Positions 26,803-38,800 of a stretch of 64,000 bases of DNA are shown piece by piece (positions within the stretch are counted from its first letter, which is position 1; each line of letters opens with the position of its first letter). Source of the DNA: Allodiplogaster sudhausi. Its lineage: Eukaryota > Nematoda > Chromadorea > Rhabditida > Diplogasteridae. The translations under genes and the position numbers were made by a program. Under the pieces are notes generated by a model. That model did no database searches. It was not told where the DNA came from and saw only the letters and a list, made by a program, of their open reading frames with translations. The stretch covers positions 1,508,501 through 1,572,500 of the forward strand of contig CALZFC010000019.1 of assembly GCA_945643635.1 (NCBI GenBank), read 5' to 3'.

Positions 26803-29800
26803 ATGAGTGCGATGAATGCGGATGAGCGACGTCTGGAACTGGAGCGGAAGAAGCAGAAGCTGGCTGAGATTCGGCAGCAGAAGAGGCGGATGGAGGAAGA
26901 TCGCCGCCGCCAATTGCTGACCCCCACCAGACAGGAGAATGGAGGTTAGATTGGGGGAGCCGATTCGGTCAAACTATCCTTCTGTACTCCTTGATAGAAT
27001 ATATATTTAATATAGTTATTTAAACTTCTACTTTATTTTGTCAGGTGACAACGCTACTCGCCAGACTTTAACGAGCGAAGACTTAAGCGACATTCTTGTC
27101 GAGGTTCGTCCAAGATTGTTTTATTTGCTTGAAAATCGCGTATTCCTTATTTCCCGCCCATCCTCTTTTGTTTTAGATTGGTATCAACCCGATGCCTCAA
27201 CTTCAACGGACTCCGCCTAAAAACGAACATTTACAGGTTATTTATATTTCATGGTTACATACTTAAAAAGATTTTTTTTTTAACTGGATGACAGAGATGT
27301 CAGTTGCGATGCTTGGCAACTATTGGTTGTCCAACACCATACGATAGAAAATGGCCAGTTTAGATTGCATATAATACGGTCTTCTTATGCCCTCATTCAG
27401 TCACTTAATTTTTGTTCTGAACTACCAACTCCGACAGCCTTCCCAAGTATATGTTGGATAGAAGTACGGTAGTTTATTGCAGGAGAACGGCGGTGTCTCT
27501 CCGCGTGGCCAGCAGAGAATGAGTGGTGGAGCCCGTCTGATCTCCCTCGACTTCACTCAGCCACAGACTGTGACCGTGGCGCAGAGAGACAATGTCAGGG
27601 CTCCATTTACATCTTCCTTGTAGGACCGCGGAGCAATCAAAACTGTTATCCGTGATATAAATCTTGCCAGTTCTACACTAATAAGTGTTTTGAAAACGAA
27701 TTTGGATTATGGACAATTTGTAAGTAACTGGCTGATGGATATTATTCTTTGTCTTTTTTGCTTTTTTCTATGGTGTGGCACTATGATGAGTTACCTTTGA
27801 AGATTCGAATATGAACATTGCTTTTATTCAGATATAACTGAAAAACTGGTGCTGTTCCATCTCTGAATGTCCAGGTTACTCAGTCTTTTCTTTCAGGCTT
27901 CGTACTCGAAGAACACGCAGACCGACGACGAGAAGTTCTCAGTCGGCGAGTTCTCCACCGGTTCGCAGGTTCGAGCTGTGGTCCGAACTTGCATGCATTA
28001 TTTACTTTCCATGGTGGTTGGGTTATGGGCCTATGTCATTGCTAATATGCAAAATGAGTAATTTTTACATTCCTTTTGTTCTCCATATATATAGAGGCTT
28101 ATTTGATCCCGTGATTGCTACTAATGTGTGACATTGCAGGAATTTGACTACGACGATGACCTCGGCATAGACAAGCACCACGGGATGATGCATGACTTTG
28201 ATGGCTCGCCCACCGGAGATGACCTGGCTGCCTACCTACCGTACTCATTCGGAGGAGCCAATCGAGCTGCAGGTCAGCAGGCATTCCAGTCAAGGAAGTA
28301 CTGTAGTTCGCTATCTATGGTCCCGATGAGATTAAAAGCGGATATTTGAGCAGGCCATCACGAGAGTGACGACAAGACGAAGGAGGCAGCGGCAGCGGCA
28401 GCAGAAACAGCGCCAGTCAAGCTGCCCGATCTGAGCGAAGAGGAGAAGGCGCAGGTTGGGAGGGGAAGCAAGAAAAGGCATCTCGTAGTTTTGCTGGGGT
28501 TTGCTCATTTCGAAGTTTACTTGGGTGTACACGTTAAGTCCTAGCAGACGCAGCCTTGCAGTCGGGAGTAGAGAGTGGAAATGGCTTAGTTAATGCTGAA
28601 ACGTCTTGATTGCTGTCTTCTTCAGGTGTTATCATCGCAGCGCTTCCAACAATTCTTCGACTACGCAGCTAAAGTTGTGGAGCGAGCACTCGCAGAAGAG
28701 GTTCAAACGTCTGCAGCATTTTGTGCTTGTGAACAACTTATACTCACAAGGGTTCTGAGGCCTTGGGTTCTGACAAGGGAATGGTCTATCCATAGGGTGG
28801 CGGATTGCAACGAAATGTGGTTTTCCTGAAAGCTGCAGTCCTAAAATATTTGAAAAAGTGAAAATTTTTTGCCCAATCGATCTCAGAACCCAGAAACAAA
28901 TCGATAAAAATCTACCTCCCGGTACGCAGCTGCTAGAAAGATTCCAGTTGGAACTGCAGATAATCTTTGCCTTACCGGGAGGTAGATTTTTATCGATTTG
29001 TTTCTGGGTTCTGAGATCGATTGGGCAAAAAATTTTCACTTTTTCAAATATTTTAGGACTGCAGCTTTCAGGAAAACCACATTTCGTTGCGCCACCCTAT
29101 GGATAAACCATTCCCTTGTGAGGCCGAACGGGTTCTGAGGCCGAACGGGCAAAAATTTTTCACTTTTCCATATGTTTTGGGACTTCAGCTTTCAGAGAAA
29201 CCACATTTCGTTGCAATCCGCCACCCTATGGATAGACCATTCCCTTGTCAGCTGAATCGTTATTGTCTTATTTTGCTTTAAACAGTGAAAAGTTGAGGTG
29301 GATATCTTCGTGAACTACGCCGCCGACGGCCCGAGTGTCGATGCTGTTTCTGGAGAGCGGCTTGAGCATACGAGAACGTTCGAAGACGAGAAGGTCAGAA
29401 CCACACCTTTGACAATTCGTGATGGGCTTGTTTCTCAGTTGCGCTTTTAATTCTACATGCTTAAAAGTTTTTAATTATCTTCTAATACGGATGGTCCACT
29501 AATAAACTTTGTATGCTTTCGCGGGTTCTAGAAAAAAAAAAGAACTCTGAACGGAACCCACAAGCTTGACATTATCGTCAGCTTATACTCACTTCCGTTT
29601 GACAAACAATACTTTCCATATTGACTTGTTTAGGATGATGTGTAGGTTTGTTAATCTCGCATTTTCTTGTAATGGACAGGGAGATAATATATTTGTGCCT
29701 TTTAGTGGACACGTGGCCGTGCAGTGGTTGGCATTTCTATCAGTGAGCTCCATCCTGAACTCGTTGCTGTCGCATACGACCATATCCCAGTGAGTTCATG

Positions 29801-32715
29801 CAGTTTGTCATTGTCTTTGACGATTCTCTTTAAAGCTTCCCTAAATTAAATCATGTAGCCATCACTACTATATGATGATTCATATTCCATAACTTTGTTT
29901 AAAAATGAAGTATTGTTTTGAAGGAAGTATCGAGTGAGCCAACTGGAGTCGTTGTAGTGTGGAATACAAAGTTCAAGAAGAACGCGCCAGAGTACGGTCA
30001 TCCTTTTTAGTACAGTGTGAGAGAGAAGAATTAGCTAGCAGGTAGATTTGTTATTATATGAGATGTACAGCTCTGAGATTAGACTTTCATATACCACTAG
30101 TTCCTTTAGAAGATTGGCTGAGGGTGATACCGTAATTGCTTGCATTTAACTGATGCATTGTTCTCCCGCTCAGATACGTGTTCTACTGCCAGTCCCGGCT
30201 GACTTCGGTTGCCTTTGCCCGTTTCCACCCCCATCTCCTAATCGGTGGCTGCTACTCGGGACAACTCGTGCTCTGGGACAACCGTGGTGGCGTCGGCAAG
30301 AAAACGCCTTGCAACAAGGTATTTACATGGATTTCATGTGCACTTTTCGAATTATTTTTTGAATCTCGCCTATGCATCATGTTTCGTAGATCTTTCGTCC
30401 TCGCTCGTACCTTGATTCATGAACCATTCTGACTTTTCCAGTCTCCGCTCTCCCTGTCTGCCCACACTCATCCAGTGTATGCCCTGGCCGTGGTTGGCTC
30501 TCACAACGCGCACAACGTCGTGTCTATCTCAACGGATGGCCGTCTCTGTGCTTGGAACATTGAGACACTCACGACTCCTGTCGAGTGCAAGGAACTTCTT
30601 GGCAAGCAAGGCAAACAGGTTACAAACAGGTTTCAAACATGTCTTATTACGCAAGTGTTTATTGTAGTGTGTGTACGGTTACATCCGTAATATAAGGTTC
30701 CTAATGGAGTAAAAGTGACCGAAGTAATATGTTTGTATGGATGCCTGATTGTTCTTGAGTTGGCCGTTCTGTCGATGGCCTTCCCTCCGAATGACGTCAA
30801 CAACGTGGTCGTGGCAGGCGAGGATGGCTCCGCCTACTTCGTGTCGAGACACGGAACTTCCAGTGCAGACAAGGGATTCGAAGGTACGGCCAGCAGTCTC
30901 AATTCCTACTTACTCCTTCTACTTTGAACCAAGTTCAACTTTTAAGACATACGTCAAGGTTGTTTTTACAAAGTCCTAAAATGCCAGCTCTAAATATTTC
31001 TTAAAGAGATATATTGTATGACATTCCGAGGCTCGCTAACAGAGGGAAAGACACAGCTTCTGGATCGGTCGGGCTATCATTCTCCTCAAGTGCTATATGC
31101 AAATTCAAGGCTAAATAGGAGGGAAATGTTTACTGTTTGTTAAACTGCAGCTCTGAGTGTTTATGAATGTTTTCTGGAGCATTGAACAATGATTTTGCAG
31201 GTCATTCTGCCCCGGTGAGCAGCATCTCTTTCCACCCGGCAAATGGACCCGTCGACTTCTCGCATCTCTTCTTCACGTCCTCCTTTGATTGGACCATTAA
31301 GCTCTGGAGTCTCAAGGCTAGTGCTGTCTATATAATTTAAAGGAGAAAAATTGTTGATAACTGAAAAAGATGCAAGACAGATTGAGAAGCAGCAGTGCAT
31401 GTTGCTTTTTCTCTGAACAAGCGATTCATCGATCGAAAGAAATGGATGCAACCGAAAGGTTTGGGTGGCCTTAAGTTATACGCCATTGCAATTGCAGGAG
31501 CCGAATAATCGTTTCCTTTGCTCGCTGGAGGCGCATTTCGACGAAGTGTTCGATGTTCTCTGGTCGCCCGTCCACCCCGCCGTCTTTGCTTCCGCTGATG
31601 TTGCCGGAAATGTTTGTTTAATCTTCTTCTTTATTTAAATACTTAACTAATACAACTCTAGATCTAGTAATTGGTTACCTTTTACCAAGACGGGAATAAC
31701 TTGAATGTTATTTCTAATTGGCCAGTATGATAAATATGGTACTTGAGTTATTCCTATGGAACCTGAACGAGGATGTGGAAGGGCCGGTTTGTCGCCTTCA
31801 AATTGGCGAGGAGCTTTTCCTTAGAAAGATCTCCTGGTCTTCGAATGGTGAGTCATTCACTTATTTCTTTTACCTCTTCCGTCAGCAGAAATTATACAGA
31901 ATCGTTTCGTCATGTGATGAGAGAAATTGTTCAAGCGAGTGATTTTTTTTATCCAGCAATTGTGAACACATCCATTGACTGGTTGTTTTTTCATTGGGAA
32001 TATCAGGAGGAAAGGAATGACCAACAAGAAATATAACTTAAATTATTATGAATGCTGATGCCTTTCTTTCACAAGACTTCCTGCTTTATTAGTAATGTGC
32101 CCAATACTCATGTTTCATAGTTGATCTAAATGTAAGACCATTTCTAGGCCAGCATCTCTTGGTCGGTAACTCGGAAGGCCAGGTCTGGCTCTATGACGTC
32201 CACGATTCTCTTCACAGCAACATCAGAAACGAGGAGTATGCCACGCTTGTGCGGTTGGTCACATAATATGCTTAATTGGCTCTATTTTTCCATTTTGTAG
32301 ACATGGTTCTTATAACGCAGCTTTTGAGGCTATTACTTGATTTTGCTTACAAGTATTTTGTTATAACACGAGAATTAAAAATCTGAAATTATTGTACTGA
32401 TTTCTAAGTAAGGAATGTTCTTCTAAGTCATTCTTCTGCTCGATGTAGTCATCATTTTATGTTCTATATATTTGTCCGATGTTCTTTGGATTATTTTTTG
32501 AATTGTCCTGTATGGAAACTTATAAGATTGCATTTTCCAGCGTGCTTGCGGATCTGAAGGCGTCGATGGAAGAAGCGGACGAGTTGGGGGACGCGGGGGG
32601 AATTCTGGCGGGCGGGGGGTCGGCGCGGGGGGTCTACTCGTCCTCCCTAGCCGGGACCGCCCCCCTCTCTGCCGCGGGCGGTGCCATGACTTCCCCTCGG
32701 GCTGTTTGGCCATAG
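26803..32715 (+). CDS. Cytoplasmic dynein 1 intermediate chain
   Basis: Nineteen exons join in frame to 685 codons: 26803-26944, 27045-27103, 27177-27236, 27483-27593, 27897-27968, 28140-28272, 28354-28454, 28626-28700, 29298-29393, 29706-29789, 29924-29991, 30174-30318, 30442-30618, 30760-30883, 31201-31316, 31498-31611, 31748-31847, 32148-32253, 32541-32715. The protein links dynein heavy chain to dynactin and light chains for minus-end microtubule transport. Seen: an N-terminal charged coiled coil ([15 protein letters not shown]), an LC8-binding type motif KNTQT at about 129-133, the [21 protein letters not shown] stretch, then a seven-blade WD40 region ([55 protein letters not shown]). 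Human is about 645 residues. The C-terminal tail is Gly/Ala-rich. Intron 15 is GC-AG. Start: ATG 26803, with a second ATG at 26812. Confidence 0.95.
28770..29251. repeat. Near-perfect inverted repeat with extra right-end copy, in dynein intron 8
   Basis: The left arm (about 28770-28924) and right arm (about 28974-29131) are reverse complements over about 150 bases. One stretch of 67 bases is identical (28857-28923 against 28975-29041), and the only clear gap is five bases near the outer end. The spacer is about 50 bases. A diverged extra copy of the right end follows (about 29132-29251), introduced by a repeated GGTTCTGAGGCCGAACGGG-like segment. Both outer ends read CTGACAAGGGAATGG or its complement. 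This is a foldback/MITE-like element. The transcribed intron would form a long hairpin. Confidence 0.9.
31317..31497 (+). other. GC-AG intron in the dynein gene
   Basis: The exon end AAG|GCTAGT and acceptor ATTGCAG are the only join that keeps the WD40 frame (LWSLK to EPNNRF). Using the nearby GT inside TGGAGTCTC shifts the frame. Confidence 0.8.
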
Positions 32716-33503
32716 GCTAGTCATCACACTATCCTAGAATCCGTCTTTTCAAGAAAGAAACCTATCTTCCGCGCTATTGTTCGCCTCCATTATTCATCCC
32801 CCCTTAAACCCAAATGGATCTTCCATTCAGCGGATTCGAAGTATATTTAGAACTTTTTCATTTTCTATTATGATCTGTATGCCCGCCAAGATAATAGATT
32901 CTCCACCCTTCTGAATATGGTCCTTTTAAGCGTGCCGCCTGAACCGTGGCCCAGGTTCTCCCCTTTAAGACTTTATTATTTTAGACCGTATTTATTCCTG
33001 ATAATTAGTATGGTAGCAGAGTGTTTTACTTGTATGAACATGAGCTAAATATCCTGCGCGGTTCTTTCTCTTCTTTTGGGGATTTTATCTAGAATATTCT
33101 GCTTGATTTTCTGTTGACATTGCCTCTATCACTGACTGTCGCGTGGTTGGAACGCCTTACAAAGACATGCGTACATGAAGAGTAGCTACATTCATAGTCC
33201 CTATTTCCTCTTTCTTTCACATTCTCTCCCTTTGATCCCTATTCCCTCGAGAAGGGAGAAAGACAGTCCAGAGATGACGGTTGTTATCCTTCCGAAGACC
33301 GGCTGCTCCCTTTGCTCATCTCCTTCTTATTTCTCTTTCGACAGTTTTAATATCCCTTCACTATAATTGGACAGTAGCAAACTGTGAGATGTCATCCACA
33401 TGCTATCCTTTCTCTGCTTCACTCGTTTTCTTATTTTCATTATCTTTACTGTTAGTCTTGTGTTCGCTTCTTTCAAGAACGCCTTACCAACGCATAAATA
33501 TTA
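32716..33503. other. Intergenic sequence after the dynein gene
   Basis: No gene recognised. No clear AATAAA follows the dynein stop within the first 100 bases. Confidence 0.5.
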
Positions 33504-33509
33504 TTTATT
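33504..33509 (-). terminator. Poly(A) signal of the Tyr/Gly-rich peptide gene
   Basis: TTTATT on the plus strand (AATAAA on minus), 72 bases past the stop. Confidence 0.6.
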
Positions 33510-33580
33510 TTTTGTAATAATAATCCAAATACATAAGATACGACAGCAGAAAAATTCGAATGAATACATTCACCTTACGA

Positions 33581-33871
33581 TTAGCCATGAGGGGAATCGT
33601 GACTAGTAAGGCGGATCAGCCCTTTGCTCCTTCGTGGCTTTGCATATGCTCCGTAGCCGCTTCCCCCGCCATAGTATCCTCCTCCATAATAGCCTCCGTA
33701 GTAGCCGGGATTACTGTAATAATCGTAGCTGCCGTAGTATGGGTAATAGGCGTTGTATCCGTAAGGGGAATAGTAGATGCTGTAGCCGTAGCCATACTGT
33801 CTCTTCGTGCGTGCTGTGGTGACGTCGAAGGAGAGAAGGGCCATCAGAAAGACGATGAGCAGTGGAGACAT
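33581..33871 (-). CDS. Small secreted tyrosine/glycine-rich peptide precursor
   Basis: A single-exon frame of 96 residues. Seen: a clean signal peptide (MSPLLIVFLMALLSF, cleavage near TTA), then a basic RTKR site, then about 55 residues made almost only of Tyr, Gly, Ser, Pro and Asn with YGYGY, YYGSYDYY and YYGGYYGGGYYGGG segments, then a basic PRRSK and a short tail. An AATAAA on the same strand lies 72 bases past the stop. Peptides of this composition occur as nematode YGG-type neuropeptide-like or antimicrobial peptides, and as cuticle or eggshell proteins cross-linked through tyrosine; the sequence alone does not decide. The RTKR site makes processing plausible. The frame ends at a normal stop with no repeat spill-over. 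Confidence 0.65.
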   Translation of the reverse strand: MSPLLIVFLMALLSFDVTTARTKRQYGYGYSIYYSPYGYNAYYPYYGSYDYYSNPGYYGGYYGGGYYGGGSGYGAYAKPRRSKGLIRLTSHDSPHG

Positions 33872-34646
33872 TCGAGAGCGAGAAAGCTGTACTCGAGATG
33901 TTTCCGCAAATTGAACCGAGCCTGAGAGTACAAGTAGTCAAGATCTTCTACACATGCCAGGCAGGGTTTTCACAGAGAAGCGATTTGAGGCACCGCTGCC
34001 AACCCTGGCTTTTCTCGCTCCTTTTGTACTCCCTCCCCACCGCCCTCCTCTTATCTGAAATTGCTCCAATCTTTCCTTTATTGCCAAACTATTCAATCTA
34101 CGTTGCTTCTGCTCGGTTGCCATTAATCGGGAAGGGCGGCTCATGCCTTAGGCACATGACTGATCCGTGGTTGTAGCGATAGGACTCTTCTCAGCATGTG
34201 AATACTTGCTGCTGTTCAAATGGTAGTTGAATCGGCGGCGAGTTTCCCTGTACTCGTTGTGGAGAGAGAGAGAGAGAGAGAGATGTAGAGCGCGAGAGAG
34301 AGAGATATGTAGAGCGAGAGAGAGAGAGCGAGAGATGGAGATAACGGAAAGGAGTAGGTATGAGAGAAAGAAGAGAGGGAGAGAAAGAAATGGAGAAAAA
34401 AGGGAAAGACGATCATAAACTGTGCAGCTTGTCCAGACTTGTTCTTCACCCGAACCATTCAGGTCCAAAATTAGCACTCCTTCTTTATTCAATTTGCTCA
34501 AAAGGTCAGAGCAAGATTCAAATTTTTTTCCATTCGTTGTCATAAGCAAGGGTGCACTTAGTGGAAAGAAAGAAGTAAGGAGCGAGAGAAATAGAGATAA
34601 AAAAAGAAAAAAAGAGAACGAGCGAGGAAGAGTGAGAAGAAATTGC

Positions 34647-34691
<45 letters not shown>

Positions 34692-35079
34692 AGAGAAGGA
34701 TGGAACGAGAGACAGAGCGAGAGAAATCAGAATAAGTGTATCATGAGAAACTGATCATTGCTGTTCATGGTTGCAACGGAATTGTGATGTCAAATCGTCG
34801 TTATCCACATCAGTTTGCTAATGGTAAGCTGAAGCATCTTTTAATCTTCTACAAAAAATTTGCGGAGATGAAAACGTCAACCCATAAAAAAACTATTCAT
34901 TGGCTGACATCTCTTATCAAATCGTTAATTATAACTACGGACCGCGATCTGAACTTGGCTTCGATGAGGGAGACCCTTACGCAACTGTCATGAATTCGTC
35001 ATAGCCGACAATCTGAGGAAAAAAATAGAAAGAAAGAAGAGAGAGAGGGGGTGAAATAGCGCGAGAAATAGTAATGGAC

Positions 35080-35129
<50 letters not shown>

Positions 35130-35352
35130 GGGTGAGAATGCTATCGGAACTCTCCATTCTGTATGCATCTATGTACATACATCCACACGCTCAATTACTT
35201 TGCAATCTCTATTTATTTATTTTCCTACAACAATGAAATCTATTAAATTAACCGCAGACACTGAAATTCTTGCCACGGATTCTGAAAAAAACTATGAAGG
35301 ATCCTCCATCAATAAATTTACTGGCACGACATTGCTGATCTAAAAAACGTGT
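33872..35352. other. Intergenic sequence with three GA runs
   Basis: GA runs lie at about 34260-34345, 34650-34690 and 35080-35135. A plus-strand frame at 34736-34993 (85 codons) has no recognised features. No gene called. Confidence 0.5.
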
Positions 35353-35358
35353 TTTATT
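35353..35358 (-). terminator. Poly(A) signal of the fucosidase gene
   Basis: TTTATT on the plus strand (AATAAA on minus), about 95 bases past the proposed fucosidase stop at 35451. Confidence 0.5.
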
Positions 35359-35450
35359 AGCAAGCGAGTTACGATATGGTATTAATATGTATTTGTGGTA
35401 TACAGGCATATGTAATGTGTAAGTGCTTCGTTGCATATCAGAGGCGGCTG

Positions 35451-35770
35451 TTATCTCTGGCTCGCTTCGCCGATCCCGCGTGGTTTCTGATGGTGCCGCA
35501 GCCACTTCATGAAGTACTTCTGCCAGGCGCGGGATTCCTTGCCGGTCACCTGCTCAAGTCACCATTCCTTTTGTTGTCCAAAAGTGAGAATCTCAAATGC
35601 AGTTTTTTTTCTATATTCTATACATATGTATATGTATGTACTTATAAACATACATACATATGTATGTAGATATCTCTCCAAGAAAAGTTCAACTATTCGT
35701 TATTCTTTGATTTCCTTCCTCTTAATGTTTGTGTCTCCGTTTTGCATGCCTTTCTCTCCGTTTCTCTCCC

Positions 35771-35806
<36 letters not shown>

Positions 35807-38800
35807 TCTGTCTCTCTCTTCCACGTGCCATGGTCGGTTCAGTGATGGCGAGTACGACGACATCAGTTCTCGGGAGTTTCCTCCACGGAATGGACTTCAG
35901 TTCGATGCGGAGTCCTCCGGCCACTTCACCCGCCAGTGAGACTGGCTGCCAGATGACGTTGTCGCCAGTCGCCAGCACAGTCACGCGCGTCTGGCAAAAT
36001 GCCAAGAGCATTTATTACTTCAATATTTTATGTAAAATTTTTCTTAAGCTTTTCACTAAATAATTTTCAAAACAAGTCATCAGAGAAATAATTTTTTAAA
36101 GTGCCATAATGCCTACATGATTTTGTGGTCGAATCATCTTGAGAACAACGAAGTCAGCAGTTGTGTTGAGAATCCACGCATAGAGGGTGCTCGTGCCGTT
36201 TGCACTCTTTCGTTTTGTGTACCTGATCAAGAGACTTTTCAGGAACTCTTGTGTCATCTGTATGCGACCAGGCGATAATTTGTACGCTAGCTTGCAGAGT
36301 ATTTACCACTTTCCCTCATCTCTCCCTCTCTTTCTTAGCTTCTCTTTCCTTTTCGTTCCTTCTTTCTTCCCGGTCTTTTCATACTCTCCCACCAAGTATC
36401 GGAAGTGTCGTTCTGAACCGGCGCCGGTCCCGTTCCATAGAGAGCAACTGCGTTCGGACGGAGGAAGTCGCCGAGTTCGCGGAGGCGAGCCTCGAAGATC
36501 GCAGGGATGTGACCTGAAAAACCGTGGAATTAAGAGTGAGAAGAACAAGCACTGACAATGAGAGAGAGTGGAATGAGAGAGAGAGATAGAAAGTGTGACA
36601 TGCCATGGTTGTCTGGCCCAATGTTCAGCAAGTAGTTGCCTCCGCAGGAGACAGTGCGCGCGAGCTGCTCGATCAGTTCATGCGCATCATAAACATCCTG
36701 ACTCTGAAAAGGGTTCTCATTGATATATTTATTCCCTACCAGCAACTCTAGTATTTGTTGGGAATTGTTTTTCTTACAGATGTATGTACATACATATATA
36801 CATGGACAAATCACAATGAATATGCGATCGAAAGATAAGTAAAAAGAAAAAAACAGCACTCCCTGACAGTCATTCCTCGCCGGTTGCCCCACGACTTCTT
36901 GTCCAGCGTCATGCAATTCTCCCATTTTCTCTTCAGTAGAAAGCCTGATTGTATCAAAGGAATTCAGTTGAATGCGAGGAGTGGCGGGAATTCGAAATAA
37001 TGAGAATGAACTAAGACCAGGATCGTAGTGATCCGAGTAGGTCATGAAGCCGCCGTGTTTCCCCATTATGTCCGTTCCCCAGCGGTCATTCACGGCCACG
37101 ACGTCGCGGACCGGGCTGAACATTTTGAGGACTTGGCGAGAATTTTAAACTGTATTTATTTATTACTCATGGTCAGTGGTAATTTATGGGTTCGAGAGCA
37201 AACACAACCTCTGATTATAAAGCCACGCGAGGAACTCCTTGGACCGCCACTCCTCGTCGCTCGTTCCCCAATCGCCGTCACTCCAAATGACCTCTGGCGT
37301 GTACTTCGTCACCAGCTCGAGCAGCTGCGGGTACATCACTTCCTGCAAGAAGTAGCTTACAGTACCGCCCACGAGCGACGGCTCCGAGCGGCTCAAGACG
37401 CTACGAGCCGCTCGAGCCGCTACGAGCCGCGTTGAATTACGTTGAATCACCATATTTCTCATCGAGAATGTACATAAATAATGTATTTTTATTTCGTCAT
37501 TTTATTCCGATTTTTTCTAGCAGAATCTATAGAGGACTATTTACTGAGCATGATACAAGAAAGAAGGAGCCGAAATATTCGCTATATGGCGCATAATTCA
37601 ACGCGGCTCGTAGCGGCTCGAGCGGCTCGGAGTGGCTCGAGCCGTATCCCCTCGCTCGTGTACGGTACTGTAGTACATTTCTTCGACATTGTGCAACCAA
37701 TAGTCAAAATTCCTTAAAAGTATTTTCGTGTATTTGTTCTTTGGTTCATCTTAATTAATTCCCTTTCAGTGAACTCTTGCGAATGAGCCTTGAGAGACCA
37801 CAAGATGTTCTACCCTCTTCAACATTCGTGCCCAATCAGTTCGTCCAACTCATACTGCCTGTTGTTTTCGCCCGCGCCCTTCGTCCGCCCTCATCTCTTT
37901 CACATTAAAGATCACTTGTAATTGGAATTTCCTTACAGATGTGTATGTTTTTATTCCTGTCAATTAAGGACAACATCTCTAGCTGGCGAATAGGGGATGT
38001 CAGCCGCACTAACTATGTTAAATAAGGATATCGTGGTTTCAATGTTGAATATATCTTGTTGATCATGGTGACGATATCTTGTGTGGAGAAATGATTTACT
38101 AGCGTTTGGAGGGGCCAGGGTTAAGAGACCACTTGAGAAGAAAGGATGCGTTAACCTACCAACACCTGGCTAACAATAAGTGATACTATCCATTGTGCCT
38201 AAAGGTGAGGCAACGGCTGTTTCAACATTTTTCCTCCGTGGCTTACCCCGAGAGGTGCTTGATCAGCGGGCAACTCATCGCGCCTGAGACGTATAAAGGA
38301 TAGGCTTGGCTAGTTCCTCGCAAGGAAACAGATAAAGCAAAAGCTTCCTTTTTTCTAGAGAGATGCAGCCATCCTCGTTTTCCACGGCCTTTCTGCATCT
38401 TCTTCTCCTATTCTTCATCATGCACACTTCAAATGTTTGCGGATCGGTTAGCTTTATGAATGCCTTCGTTGTTCAGAAACCGTTATTGTAACTGAGACTA
38501 TAATTTAGACAAATTTTCGAGAAATGAAAGCGTTCCCCACAAAAACGATCAGCATTTAAAATGTTTTCCTTAAAAAAATTAATGTAATATTTCGTATTTA
38601 CATGTTCCATTCATTGAAGGCTGACCAAGCCGCGGCTATCGAAGGCCCTCGTTCTCTCGCACAGATTCTGTACGGAGTTGCTGAGCGGCCTGTTGCCGTC
38701 GCCAACGACAGGCAGAACAGGGTAAGTTAGCCTGCTGTATTTTTTATATTAGATACATACATAGACTGAGGACGATGTTGCATATCAAGAATAGGCAATC

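Noticed and set aside
28858..29106. Matching open frames on both strands ([18 protein letters not shown]) in the dynein intron.
   Set aside because: They are the two arms of an inverted repeat read in opposite directions, not two genes.
34980..35010. Short minus-strand frame IVGYDEFMTVA recalling the end of an EF-hand protein.
   Set aside because: Only eleven residues, no upstream exons with EF-hand loops, and the upstream sequence is a GA run.
35700..35828. Fucosidase reading on past the exon at 35829 into an Arg/Glu-rich tail.
   Set aside because: The tail is a translated GA/CT run. A GC donor to the exon at 35549 gives a normal end in phase.
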